Shown piece by piece: positions 11,446 to 22,743 of a stretch of 64,000 bases of DNA (the first letter of the stretch is position 1; each line of letters begins with the position of its first letter). This DNA is from Cycas panzhihuaensis. Its lineage: Eukaryota; Cycadophyta. The position numbers and the translations under genes were made by a program. Location of the stretch: the NCBI GenBank assembly GCA_023213395.1, contig CM041465.1, forward strand, positions 218,309,741-218,373,740. The letters are read 5' to 3'. A model generated the notes under the pieces. The model did no database searches. It saw only the letters and a program-made list of their open reading frames with translations, and had not been told where the DNA came from.

Positions 11446-12535
11446 GAAATGCACCAGAGTCAAGCATCCATTGTGGTAGTTGATTAGTTAGAGCAACAAA
11501 TGCAGAAGTTGTTGCCATTAGAGAACGATTATGAGATTATGGTTGATTTTGTGGTCATGATTGTGGTTGAGTTTGCAATCCCTTAGAAGCTTTCCATGCT
11601 TCTGAAATTATTCTACTTCTACAAATGTCAATAGTGTGGCATTTTTTATGGTAGTAGGAACAACTAATGCTCTAAGAAGGATTAATAGTGTTTCGATTTG
11701 AAAAAGATTGATTAGAAATATTCTGATATTTAGATGGACCAGAATACTTAATATTATTTTGAGAGTTAGGAGGTGAACCTCTATGAGGTTTCTAGAATTT
11801 TGGATTACTCTTGAAGTTGTTCTGATGTTTGTTTTTATTTTAAGGCTTAGTTTAAGAAAACAAAGCCTGAGAAGGATCTTTCAATATTTTTATTTAAATT
11901 AACATTGTTTGATGTTCTATTAGTTGGTTTGTCAACTGATTAAAAGTTATAGGAGGATTACCAGCTTGTTGTCTGGCAGTTTTTAAAAAATTAAAATGTT
12001 TTAGTAATTTATTTATAGCAAGATGAATGAGCGTATCATCATCTTTGTCATGTATGACTATTTGTTCATCATCACCTACTTTAATTTTGGTTTTAATACA
12101 GTTACCTAGGTCTTTATTGATTAGTTGAATTTTAGATAAAAAATCTTTGACTTTGAAAAAATCATCATAATTAAGATCATACGATTGCTATTCTAGGATA
12201 GCCAATTGATGCGTGTCAACCTTATCATATTTCTCCTTAAGAGTATTCCAGACAGTGGCTAGATCGTCTATTTCAAAGAACTGCCAACTGATTTATGGTG
12301 AAACTGAGTTCAGGATGGTGCTTAGGCCTGAATCTAAGTTCATCAGATATACCATATAGCTTTCTAAAGTTGTTTCTTTTAGTTTTTTGAATTCACATGT
12401 TACATATCACCATATATTTTACTGTTTAAGTTAATGGGATATGTGATTCCTCCAATTGGCATAGTTTGATCTGGTTAGAACTAGAATCAGAATGCAGGTG
12501 GTTGACTTTGGCATTAATGCCGTATTGGGAATTAT
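11446..12535 (-). pseudogene. E1 gag and protease remnant
   Basis: Heavily broken minus-strand gag. The protease active site reads QWMLDSGA at 11,451-11,474, a good copia match. A CCHC knuckle with HKKCHTIDICR lies near 11,620-11,650; the glycine before histidine is replaced by cysteine. Near 12,440-12,500 an LTRSNYANWRNHIS block resembles the conserved N-terminal gag motif (NY..W). Frames change several times. Start is uncertain; an ATG near 12,516 precedes this block. Confidence 0.7.
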
Positions 12536-14916
12536 AAAAAATAATTAGAAGTCAAATGATTTGGAAGATCTATATGAACAAGCATAGGTAAAGAAAAGTC
12601 ACATAAAGAATTTACCAAACATTAGAGTAATCATATTGATATTTCACAAACATGTTTAAAAAAGTAAAAATCATTGTTGTATGATTAGATATCTTTCCCC
12701 TAAAAAGAATTAAATGTTCTCATTTTCTGAAAAACATTAATAGTCCCCCTTATTAATATATTTAAAAAAATAAAACTAAAGTAATAATGAAGGTATTATG
12801 GCAAGAAAAATTTTAAATAATGTTTTAAATGGTTATCCTTTAGAGAAGAGGAAAGAGTTACTCACTTAAGACATCCTTTTAAAGTATTAGAGATAAGTTT
12901 GAGAGAGGGGATGAATAAAAGACCATAAAAACTAAGAGAAGAAGGAAAGAATAATTTAGTCTTTTCAAATGATTAAATTTTTAATATAATAAACACATAT
13001 CTTTGAGAGAGGGGATTAAAGGAGGGTTTATATCAACATTTAAATGAAGTAATAGAGGGACTAATTTAATATTTAAAAAAAAATGTAGTTAGGGTGGGTG
13101 ATTATAATAAATGTAATAGAGAAGGGTTTAATGTAATAATTAATATATAAAAAAGGTAAAATAAATGTATTGTATTATAGTAAGAGGAGGAAATTAAAGT
13201 ATATAGGGGGTGGTTTATTTTAATTACCCTAGGATCAATAAAAAATGTAGTTAAGGGAAGATGTATTGATTTAATTTTAAAATGTAGTAAAATTTGATTA
13301 TTAAAAAATAATAGGGGAAGAGGATTAATTTTATTTCGTAGATCAAATATAATAAGGAGGGAATTTATAAAGTGTAGCGGGGGGGGGGGGCTAATGTTTA
13401 TAAATCAATTGTAATAGGGGAAATTGATTTTAATCTTAAAGTATAATAGATGGGGGAGTAATGTAATGATAAATATAATAAAAAAAGTAGGGGTAAAAGT
13501 AATAAATGTATTTATTGTAAGGAGGAGAAGGGTTGATTTAATAAGGAGAGGTTTACTTAAATTCTTAAAATATAATAAGAAAAGGTTTATGTTAATTACG
13601 TTAAAGTTTGAATAAAAATATATATATAGAAAAGAATAAATATATATATAATTGAAGGGGGTTAGGGCAACATGGACCCAACCAAATTATGTTATTTTTG
13701 AGAGAAAGTTAAAATTAAGGATCATTTGGGGTTTAAGGGGGGGTAAGGGAGGCAAAACCCTACCTGGTAAACATGATCGTGGTAGTGGCTCTATCTGGTT
13801 CTCTCCTACTTCAAGTTGCTCAGTCAAAGACACTAGCTAAAGGTGGCTTGGTTGACATGTTTAGCTTTTAGGTCAAGACATTGAGGCATTTGGCTTCCAG
13901 TTTGGTGCAAATTTGAGCAGCTATGGAGGCATCAAACCCTAGATGAGGTTTCAGAAACAAGAGCAGCAAGGGTTTAGCGATGATAGTTGGAAATTCTCTC
14001 TGGCTACAAGTTTGATAGTTTCGGTTCTTCGGCAGCAAAGTGATGGCATCTGAATTAGATTTAAGCCATACCATCTGTGGGGCTGGAAGGGTTTCTGAAA
14101 TCTTTGGCTTTTTTGTACTACAGGTCTTTATTGACTGTAATAACCATTTATGTATTATTTCACCATTAGATTACATCTATAATCTTAGGATCTATAGAAT
14201 CTAGAGGAACTCTCTTGTGTAGAAATGATTTCAATTTCTATTTGTACTGGCTGGTGAGCCAAAGGTCTGCAAGTCTCAGTCCCAAAAGACACAGGATGTC
14301 CTGCCAATTCCCGTACTATTGTCCTCCCACCATTTCTGTTATAATATATAAGTCCAAAGACAACATTGAAGTGACTTTATTCAGCTTTCTGCTGGCTTTA
14401 AAATCTAGACCATTTATTCAGCATCATAGGTGTATGCATTTGAGTGATCGCTTTGACTTTCTATTGGTTTCTGGCACACCCTTATCAATGAAGCCCTTGA
14501 CAATGATGTAATCAGATCGAAGCTTGTAAAATCCCAGGTCTTTCTATGATACCAAATTCCATATGATGGAAGGTAGTTAGGGGCAATAATAGAGGGCAAG
14601 CTCATGTTAGGTCTATTTTCAGGACCCTTACCCATATGAAATGATGCCAAATAGACAACCTTCTATCTATGTGCTGCTACAAGCATCTGCCCTAAGAAGT
14701 TTCTACAAATGTCTCAGCCTGCCTGCTATTCATAGGATTCAACCAGGATTGTGGATGTGTAGTGGTTCAATTCTAGAGAATTTAACACTATCTTATAGAA
14801 TCACCTCTAAACAAAAGAAATAATGATAATAACAAATGATAGCAAGTGTAGATTACCAGTAGAACAGAAACATAAAAATAGCAATGTTGATGGAGAATCA
14901 TATATGCTGGGATTGT
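12536..14916 (-). other. E1 5' leader, non-coding, with C-poor repeat tract
   Basis: About 2.4 kb between the primer site and gag. The part from about 12,840 to 13,660 is almost free of C on the plus strand, rich in TAATA words, and punctuated by runs of three or more G. The 13,660-14,916 part is of mixed composition; the short ORFs there show no family motifs. Confidence 0.6.
12840..13660. repeat. C-depleted, G-tract-rich degenerate repeat region
   Basis: Plus strand consists almost only of A, G and T. G runs recur at intervals of roughly 30-60 bp and include about 12 G at 13,379-13,390. Loose repeats resemble GGGGAAATTGATTTTAAT and TATAATAAGG. Probably a decayed minisatellite in the element leader. 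Confidence 0.6.
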
Positions 14917-14928
14917 GCTCTAATATTA
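14917..14928 (-). other. E1 primer binding site, decayed
   Basis: Plus-strand GCTCTAATATTA is TAATATTAGAGC in element sense. This is 9 of 12 identical to the initiator-Met site TGGTATCAGAGC, and all three differences are G-to-A or C-to-T. It abuts the LTR directly. Confidence 0.75.
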
Positions 14929-15389
14929 TGAAAGAATGGGTAACATGCACAATGCTACAGAATCGAGAAATTAACAAACACAAGTATAATGAGACATTGC
15001 ATACATACATAGCATTTGATAGGTGGAAAACCCCTTCTAGGGAAGAAAAACCACCTCACTAATCTAAAATTTTATTAATGTCAAAAACTATAAATAAAAC
15101 CTTAATGAAAATACCCTCTACATACAATAAATCAACCTTTGAAATAGGTTTTAGACAACCTCCTAAATTCTTAGAACCAATTCCTAGAATCTAGGAGAGA
15201 CTATTTGTAGCAAGAGAGGTTCATTGAAATGGGCAGTTATGCATTTCAATGACCTTTACATAATGATTAAATATTAACATAAACTTCCTAACATTAAATA
15301 TTTAAATCACTTAAATTTATATTTACACATGTGACATAAAGATGACATAAAGTGACAACAATATAAAACTAACATTAATATTCCTAACA
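14929..15389 (-). repeat. E1 5' LTR
   Basis: 461 bp partner of 193-652, starting TGAAAGAATGGG and ending TTCCTAACA on the plus strand, then CATTG (15,390-15,394). Confidence 0.9.
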
Positions 15390-15394
15390 CATTG

Positions 15395-16325
15395 ATCTCC
15401 AAATTAATGTAATTTTATCTTATTTTGACATTGTTTAGTACAACTTATAAGCTACTCAATTTGAGCATTCAAGATATCTGAACAGGCTTGTCTTCTAAAC
15501 ATTTCTTTTAAGGACTTCTTTCTTTCATTTCTTATTGATCACTTATAATGCATGTTTGAGGCTTTCATTTAACTTTCATATAGCTTCTTTTAAGCTAATT
15601 GGTAGTAAAAATTGCCCATATACATCTAAGGTAAGTGACAAGCAAAGTGGTCTTGCAATATAAAACAGGTATAATTCTTTTTTTTTTGGAAAAGTTTCTT
15701 CTTCATTTTTTTATCTTTCTAAAGTAAAAGTATATATATATATATTTCAGATTTTTAGCATTATATATTTTCTTCAAGGCAAAAAGATTTCTTACATTAC
15801 AAAATAAAAGTCATTTTTTTACTCAAATTTGTAGTTATTTATTTGAAAGATTAAAAGCTTAAGAATTCTTTATTTTTCATCATCAAAAGTCTTATTTCAA
15901 ATTTGCATAGTTAGAAAGATCTTAGTTACATATAAAATTTTCTCTTATATTTATTACATTTCAAAGTATATCTAAAAGGCATATTTCAAAGTTTATTCTA
16001 AAGGCATACACTTATTGAAAGTATTTTTTCCATTTATCATTATTAAAAAATTCATTTCCTTATTATGCTTATAAAAGTTGCATCTAATTGATTTATTTTT
16101 TAAAGGTATCTTTGATTTTTCAAAGGAATTGTGATTACTTACATAGTTCTTTCAAAGAGTATATTTGAAATTATATAAATTTATTGATTTATTGAGTTCT
16201 TTAATTTCTTCTAAAGGAAAATATTTTATTGAGAAGTATAAAAAGTTCACTTGTAAACCATATTTTTTATGTACTAAAGTTTTCTATACAAATAGTGATC
16301 AATCTTAATAAAATACAATTCCTTA
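15395..16325 (+). repeat. E7 copia leader, right part
   Basis: Continuation of 1-192. About 500 bp (to ~15,895) aligns with 59,286-59,797 of E7b, including a poly-T run followed by a TATATATATA stretch. From 15,895 on it is AT-rich leader without a counterpart here because E4 interrupts E7b at that point. No coding signal. Confidence 0.7.
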
Positions 16326-16995
16326 TATTTGATAGCCATAATTTTCCATAATGGCATAAAACCATGTAAAATTATTTTATTACAAATAATCTTTAGAGTT
16401 ACCTTCAAGATGAACATGATCTTAATATTAAAGAAAACTTTAAAAAATACAATGAAGTCTTAGGGATATTATTTTACACTATAGATGATAATATTTTCTC
16501 TAAAGTTTGTAAACTGATAATTTCCAAATCCGTATGGGACATCTTAGTTTCTACTTATGGGGGAGAAACCCTCAATATGAATGAATTTAACATTAATATT
16601 GTTTAGCATATAAGATAGGTGTCAGAGCAACATGAATGTGATGTCAAGACCAAGGAACAAAATTCAAGTCAAATGCATGATCATCTTGTTGCACAAGAAG
16701 TTGATCCTCCATTTGAGAAGGAGAAATCTTATGATATGAATTCACTCACAACACAAAGATTTTAGAAAACAAAGTTAAAGTTCCAAGAGATAAAGCCAAA
16801 GTTGCAACCATACATCTTCATTCAAATTAAGCTATATTTACTTAGAGATTTTTTGAACCACTCAATGGTAAAAAGACACACATTGCTAAAATGATGAGGC
16901 AAATTAATAAATATTAAACTAAAAGATAAATTTTTAAAGTTTTTTTCAAGTTTAAATTTTATAAGTTTAAAGAAAATACAATGTTGTTTGTAATG
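16326..16995 (+). pseudogene. E7 gag fragment, copia type
   Basis: Plus-strand relic with the copia gag pattern: HNFPQWHKTM near 16,336, then YLQDEHDL, and SKSVWDIL followed by TYGGE near 16,520-16,565. Stops interrupt it and the sequence peters out near 16.7 kb. Protease, integrase and RT are missing, and the 3' polypurine tract follows within 300 bp, so most of the element interior has been deleted. Confidence 0.7.
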
Positions 16996-17000
16996 ACCAT

Positions 17001-17012
17001 TAAGGGGAAGAA
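17001..17012 (+). other. E7 polypurine tract
   Basis: TAAGGGGAAGAA directly before an LTR start TGTTGGGG. It fixes the plus orientation of E7. Confidence 0.75.
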
Positions 17013-17390
17013 TGTTGGGGTTAATAATCATCGCCCCACTCCTACCTTTCACACAGGAGTACACACCCCACTCTCACCAATTTACACATGTGAGTGCTCA
17101 CATGTGAAGGTAAGTATAAGGTAAGGTTAAGTTGATTTGAGTTAAGTTAATTTGAGTTAAGTTATATATATTTTATTATTATTTAAATTGTAGGAGTTGG
17201 GGAGTTTCCTTTCTCCTCCAAATTATATATTTAGAGGGGTGTGCAACCCTGGTGTCTTTTAGACACCACCTATATTAGAAATTTGTTATATACTCTCTTA
17301 AGGATAGATTGAATATAAAGGCTTATTTATTTATGCAATAATGCTTTGACTATTTGATTATTCTCTACTCTATCTCTATTATTTTATAAT
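17013..17390 (+). repeat. E7 3' LTR (right end approximate)
   Basis: Starts TGTTGGGGTTAATAATC after the polypurine tract. It has the same layout as the E7b LTR at 56,042-56,389: a TATTTA-type box, a pyrimidine block, then an ACACCACC...GGAAAT/AGAAAT stretch. The two are only distantly alike. The right end could not be fixed; E5 coding relics are readable from about 17,400. Confidence 0.6.
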
Positions 17391-17399
17391 CCTTCACTT

Positions 17400-18700
17400 A
17401 TAGCTCTAAAAGATTATAGCTAAATCTATGTTAAAACAATATCCTAAAGTTGAGTAGCATATATCTTGGCAACTTACCCAGTAAGCATCTGTGTATCCTT
17501 TCAAGGTAGGAAATTTAGTTTGATTATAGTTAAGTCTAAACTAGTGTGTGACATATATGTACTTGAGAATCTTAGTGGTAGCCTTCTAATGAGATGCTTT
17601 AGGCTTCGATATATACCTAAAGAAGATCCCAACTATATAAGAAATGTTTACGCAAGTATGTATGAGGTAGATAAGGCTCTTATCTAATTACAATTTCCAT
17701 TGGAATTAAGATTGGCTTGTAATTTATCATTCTAAATTACTACAAGAGTTTATTTACATACTTTAATTGTGATAAAAAGATGTGTCATGGTTCCTACTAT
17801 ACTTCAATTCCAAGGAAATAATATAGCAACCCAAGATCTATCATTTCAAAGTTACTTTTTAGTTTAGATTATAACCAATCTATACCTTCAATGTCATTGC
17901 CTATAATTACCAAGTCATCCATATAGAGCATAATAATGGTGATCAAATTGTCTCTAATATAAATGTATAAGTCTAAATTAGAGGGTAAATGATGGAATCT
18001 ATGCTAGGTAAAAAAAATATCAATTTTTGTATACTAAGTATGTGATGCCTACTTCAGTCTATATAAAGCTTTCTTAACCTTACAAACTAAGTGTTCTTTA
18101 CCAGGAACAACATAGTCAGGAGGTTACTTTAATAAAACCTCTTCTATGAGCTTTCCATTAAGAAAAGCACTCTTTGCATTTATTTAGTATATTAGCCAGT
18201 TGAATTGGGTTGCTAAAGACATCACTAAATAGAATATGGTCATGTTAGCTACTAGTGTATAGGTCTCATCATAGTCTACCCCCTCCTACTATTTGAAACC
18301 TTTTGCAACTAGGCAAGCTTTGTGATATTCAATAGTGTGGTCTGTATGAAACTTAGTTTTATAGAGCCATCGACAATCAATTATCATTTTTCCAGGTGGC
18401 AAGTTCTATTAGCTTCCAAGTTTTATTTTTCAAGATAGAGCTTATTTCTTCATCTATAGATGCTTTCCACATTTGGTCTTTGGCTACCTCCTCAAATGTG
18501 GAAGGCTTAGAGGTTTTTAAGACACGTGTCATTAGGGTAAATTTGGTGGAGTGTCTCATTTTTTATGCTCTTTTAGTAATTGTGGGAGGAGGAGGATCAT
18601 TCTTTAGTAATTGTTGGACCCACTTGGGAGGTGGTTAAAAATTAGTGGCTTTCATATGAAGGTCATCAACTAAAATAGGTGGCATTAGTGTGCTAACATC
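17400..18700 (-). pseudogene. E5 reverse transcriptase and partial RNase H
   Basis: RT opens with a KPSTFEEVAKDQMWKASIDE block (18,559-18,377), typical of the copia RT N-terminus. The catalytic block reads YMDDLVIIGND near 17,900-17,935 (usual YVDDLLI). RNase H begins TDAYWVSCQD near 17,465-17,495, then GYCF, and ends soon after. Multiple stops and frame changes. Loss of the RNase H end is a true truncation. Confidence 0.8.
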
Positions 18701-18849
18701 TAATGTAGATGTTTAGGTTATTGGAGCTGAAGATGAACCTAGTATATAAGAGCATGTAGGTGGTGATGGCTCTAGAATTGATGTAAGAGGCACTTCGAGT
18801 GTACGAACATCATCTTTTTCTATAAAATAAATTTGTGAGGGATCCAGGT

Positions 18850-20220
18850 CATGAATATTTTCAACAAATATTATATCCTAAGTAATGTAGACTTGGTTTT
18901 CAATAATGTTAAATACCTTGTAGGCTTTATAACCAGGTATATATCCAAGGAAGATATACTTAAGACTTTTGTCATCTAGCTTCTTCCTGTTCTCCTTAGG
19001 AATGAGTTTGTAGGTTATGCATCTAAAGGTATTAAGTGAGCAATTATTAGTTTGAGTCTTGACCAAGCCTTATTAGGGGTGATATCTCTAATTACTATAG
19101 TGGGAATTTTGTTTATTAAATAGGAAATAGTCACAATGGCTTTAACCCAAAATCTTGTAGTAAGATCGGTAATGCTTAACATAGCTTTTGTTTTTTTACT
19201 AATGTTTGATTCATCCTCTCTGCTACATTATTTTGTTGAGGTGTGTGAGGTGTTGAGAAATGGCATTTGATGCTACATTACTTACAAAAATTAGCAAATT
19301 GATTGGATATGTATTCTCTACTATTATTAGATATAAGTACTTTGATAGTCATCCCACTTTCATTCTCTACCTCAACTTTAAATTCTTTGAATTTGTCAAG
19401 GGCTTGGTACTTATTCCTTAGGAAGTAGACCCATTCTTTCTTGGAATAGTCATCTATAAATTTCATGAAAAATAGGTTTCCATTGAGAGATTAAACTGAC
19501 ATGGGACTATAAATATCTGAGTGGACCAATGCTAATGGTTCAAAAGCTCTTCATATATTCATGTATAGGAATTTTTATCTTTGTTGTTTTCCCACTAGAC
19601 AAGTCTCACATACATAGTTATTTAGCTTGATCTTAGGAAGCTCATACACCATATGAAGCTTAGATATGAGATTTAAACTCTATATATTTAGGTGACCAAG
19701 GCATTAGTTCCATAGTTAGTCTTTGGCATTATTTGAGGTAGATTTTTCATCATAATAGGAGCATTCACATTGTTTTTGGATAAGAGGTAGGTCTTATACC
19801 ATGATTTCTTTCCTCTTATCAAGTTGGATATTCTGAGCCATTAAAAAATACTCTTTTGGTGGATTAGTAGTAAAGGAAACTCCATTAAACTTGTATAAGC
19901 CACTATATTTATGTCTTATTACCACAAGTTATCTAGAATCATGATCAGTGATAGTATAGATGCCTTGACTGAAGAGGACATCTAGCTTCTACTTGTCAAT
20001 TTAACTAATGGAGATTAGATTTATCTTCATGTCTAGGACTAAGAACACATTATTGATATGGTGTTAGATTTTGGAATCATTTAATACAATTGGAGCCCTT
20101 CTAATTTTGGTCATATTAGAGGTAAGGTTATCTCCAAATATGACTATTTGAGTGTTGATTAGATAGGTTTCCTCCAGCATGCCTTCTGTGCTATTCATAT
20201 GGCACATGAATTAAGTAACC
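18850..20220 (-). pseudogene. E5 integrase and protease region
   Basis: Integrase core open piece 19,466-19,278: KFIDDYSKKEWVYFL, then an SNNSREY block where SDNGGEY is usual, so the second catalytic Asp is replaced by Asn. The C-terminal piece 19,066-18,878 contains KLDDKSLKYIFLGY, the copia tail motif. The pre-integrase and protease parts (19,470-20,220) are readable only in fragments. Confidence 0.8.
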
Positions 20221-20229
20221 AAGAATTGT

Positions 20230-21560
20230 CATTGTGTTGAGATGACAAAGACACAAAGAACAAGTTTTAAGAAGAGGGTTGAGAATTTTCCATATTACCT
20301 CATTGTTATAGATTGGGGTTGTTTATTAGATTTCTTAGTGGGAACTGCTACCTATTTTGTTGGCAGTGGTTTTGATTTTGTCTTTGATTCTAATTTTGTT
20401 AGTAGAATTAGCCTAGTTTCTAGTATGTTGGGCTTTCTTATGGATAAACAGGGCCTCCTTATTGGAAATAGAGGGCTCCTTATTGAAGGCATGGGCCTCC
20501 ATATTGGAAATTAGGTTCACTTTATTAATAACTAAGTTTACCATTTTGATAGGTAGGTCCTCCTTATTGATAGCTAGGTCCATATGGTTGTCCTCATTAA
20601 TTTTATAGCATCTAAAGATCAATTTGTCTTCTCTTATATTTAATAGCTAGATATCCATGTTTTCTATAGTACATATAGGTGACATTTAGTCTACACTATT
20701 GATTCCTTTATGGTTGAGGCTATTATGGTTAATAGGGCTATTGAACTTATTAGGAGAAAATGTCAACTTGTTATGGTTACTATTGAGTTTGTGACTAACT
20801 TGTCTCTAGTGATATGTCCAAGGAGTTAATTTGTTGAATAAGATTTTATAGATGATTTGACTACTAAGTTAGCCATCGAATAGTCTTACTCCTCTATAAA
20901 TTCCTAGAAATAAATGTAAGGGCTAAGTTAGAGGTAGATATTACTCCTTGGCAGTTGAGGATGTTCTCCTCTCTTAGCAAAAGTCCTTCAAATATGATAA
21001 AGTCAATTTTGATATAGTTGTCATAAAGCTTAGATATAAAGTTATTGTATTCAACAAGAAGGATACTAAGGATGATATACATTAGGTTATGATTTGAGGG
21101 AGGTTCACCAAGAATTATGAGTTAGTTTCTTATTATTTTGACCTTAGTTAAATGGGTGATAATAGTTATAATAAAAGGTATTCTAAACAAGCATGCCTTT
21201 AAGGATCTTGACTCATATTTCCTTTCATAAAGGAAGCATAAGATACTCCAAACTTCATGAGAGGTTTAGGTAGTTTTTATATTTTGATCCACTTAATCTT
21301 CTATAGCCAAGTGGAGAAATGATAAGGCTATATTATCCTTAGCTTTGAAGTTAGCTAAGGCAATTGGATTAGGTGGGATAACAATAGTGGGATCATTTGG
21401 ATCTTAAGTAGGTTTGGGTAAAGGAATGTCATCATTGACATAAGTCTAATAATCATTCACAATAAGGAGGTTCTTAACTTATTTTTTCTAAGTTAAGAAA
21501 TTGTTTATGCCACTAAGTTTGATAGTGTTGGACAAAAGAATTAGGGTTGCTATTTTTAAA
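20230..21560 (-). pseudogene. E5 gag
   Basis: Minus-strand relic with an N-terminal KLSGINNFLT block near 21,480-21,515 and DPNDPTIVIPP near 21,380. A conserved EVWSIL element lies near 21,240. The knuckle region (20,622-20,413) holds a run of short Asn-Lys-Glu-containing repeats. Stops are frequent; start is uncertain. Confidence 0.65.
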
Positions 21561-22738
21561 GTATCCTTTTATTTTTTAGTCTTTTATACTTGTTTCCTAT
21601 CTACCTAAGGGGCTACTATTCTAGAATTCTATGTTTATGGGTGTCCAAGGAAGCTCCTAGTTATTATTCTATCTAGTAGTGCCTACCCATAAGTAGCAAA
21701 CTAGGGATATTATATATTGGTACATGAGCCCAAGGCTCGATATATGTTAGTACGTGGGCTACAAAGAAGGTTAAAGACCCCCCTAATTTATTAGTCCACC
21801 TGCGTCAGACTTATACCTAGTAATAGATCTAATTGAGAATTATAACCAAGGCACTCACCCCCTTTGGGTCTAGTTTGGTCTCTAAATATTAGAGATAAGT
21901 TTCATACCTTAGTCTACCACTTAATATATCTTATAGTCAATGGTTTCATCTAAAATTTATAGAATTTAAGGAATACCAAAGCTATATGTGGAGTGCTAAC
22001 TTTAGAGGTTCTAACCATTCTCCTTGTAAGGCTGGAAGAGTATTTTTGTAGATTTAGGGATTATCTTTTTTAATAATATGAGTTTAAATTGATTTTAAAA
22101 GTGGTATTGTTTATATACAAGGTTCCTTTTATGAAAAATTAAAGTAAGGAAACTAAGGAAAATAACTTAAAGAAGAAAAATACAAGGTTAGGGTTCTCTT
22201 TTTCATGGACTTTGCTCCAAGAAGATCCACCTCTATCACTCAAGAAGAACACCTATAATAATAAAGAACAAGCACTTATTATCTTAAAAATTAGAGTAGG
22301 ACAACCTATTAATAGATGAGAACAGTATTTAACAACAAAAAAACATATGCAAAACAAAATATAAGCCTTTAATTGGTGAAATAATGCATATGATTACTCA
22401 AATAAGAGGGTTAACTTGAGTAGCTTAGATCTCCCTCAAAACATGCTCAAATTAGGCTAGAATTATCTTTAAGTTACAGCCCTTAGAATTAGCTTTTTAA
22501 CTATTTAAATGATGCTAAAATTTGGCTTCCCATTGAGAAGTTATGGCTAAAACATTGATAGGTACCTTTTTATGGTTAAAAATCAAGGTGGGATCATTGG
22601 CTAGCCCTTGGTCTCATTATGACTACATGTGACCATTAGATGGACTGCTAAGGGGATAATAGATCTTAAAAGCTTATCAAATATCACATATAACTTTTAA
22701 CAATACAAAAATTATAAAAAATAATTTAAAGAGATTTA
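21561..22738 (-). other. E5 leader, non-coding
   Basis: AT-rich sequence without reading frames or a recognisable primer site. It ends at the E3 insertion. Confidence 0.5.
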
Positions 22739-22743
22739 GAGTA

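Larger units (their letters stand above)
193..15389 (-). mobile_element. E1: Ty1/copia LTR retrotransposon, minus strand, split by nested E6
   Basis: A complete but decayed element bounded by ~460 bp LTRs (193-652 and 14,929-15,389) that start TG and end CA. An exact 5 bp duplication CATTG lies on both sides (188-192 and 15,390-15,394). The uninterrupted target is still visible in the related copy near 59,285. In element orientation the order is LTR, primer site, long leader, gag, protease, integrase, RT, RNase H, polypurine tract, LTR. This integrase-before-RT order is the copia order. E6 (3,011-10,665) sits inside the integrase, so E1 itself is about 7.5 kb. All frames carry many stops and frameshifts. 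Confidence 0.9.
17400..22738 (-). mobile_element. E5: truncated Ty1/copia element, minus strand
   Basis: Domains in element order are leader (to 22,738), gag (~21,560-20,230), protease/integrase (~20,220-18,880), RT (18,700-17,600) and the RNase H start (17,500-17,400). The RNase H is cut off at the E7 LTR and I find no E5 LTR on either side. On the high side the E3 target duplication (GAGTA, 22,739-22,743) follows. Confidence 0.8.

Noticed and set aside
14215-14823. ORFs in the E1 leader (up to 98 codons)
   Set aside because: Overlapping frames on both strands, no recognisable domains, no conserved counterpart in the window.
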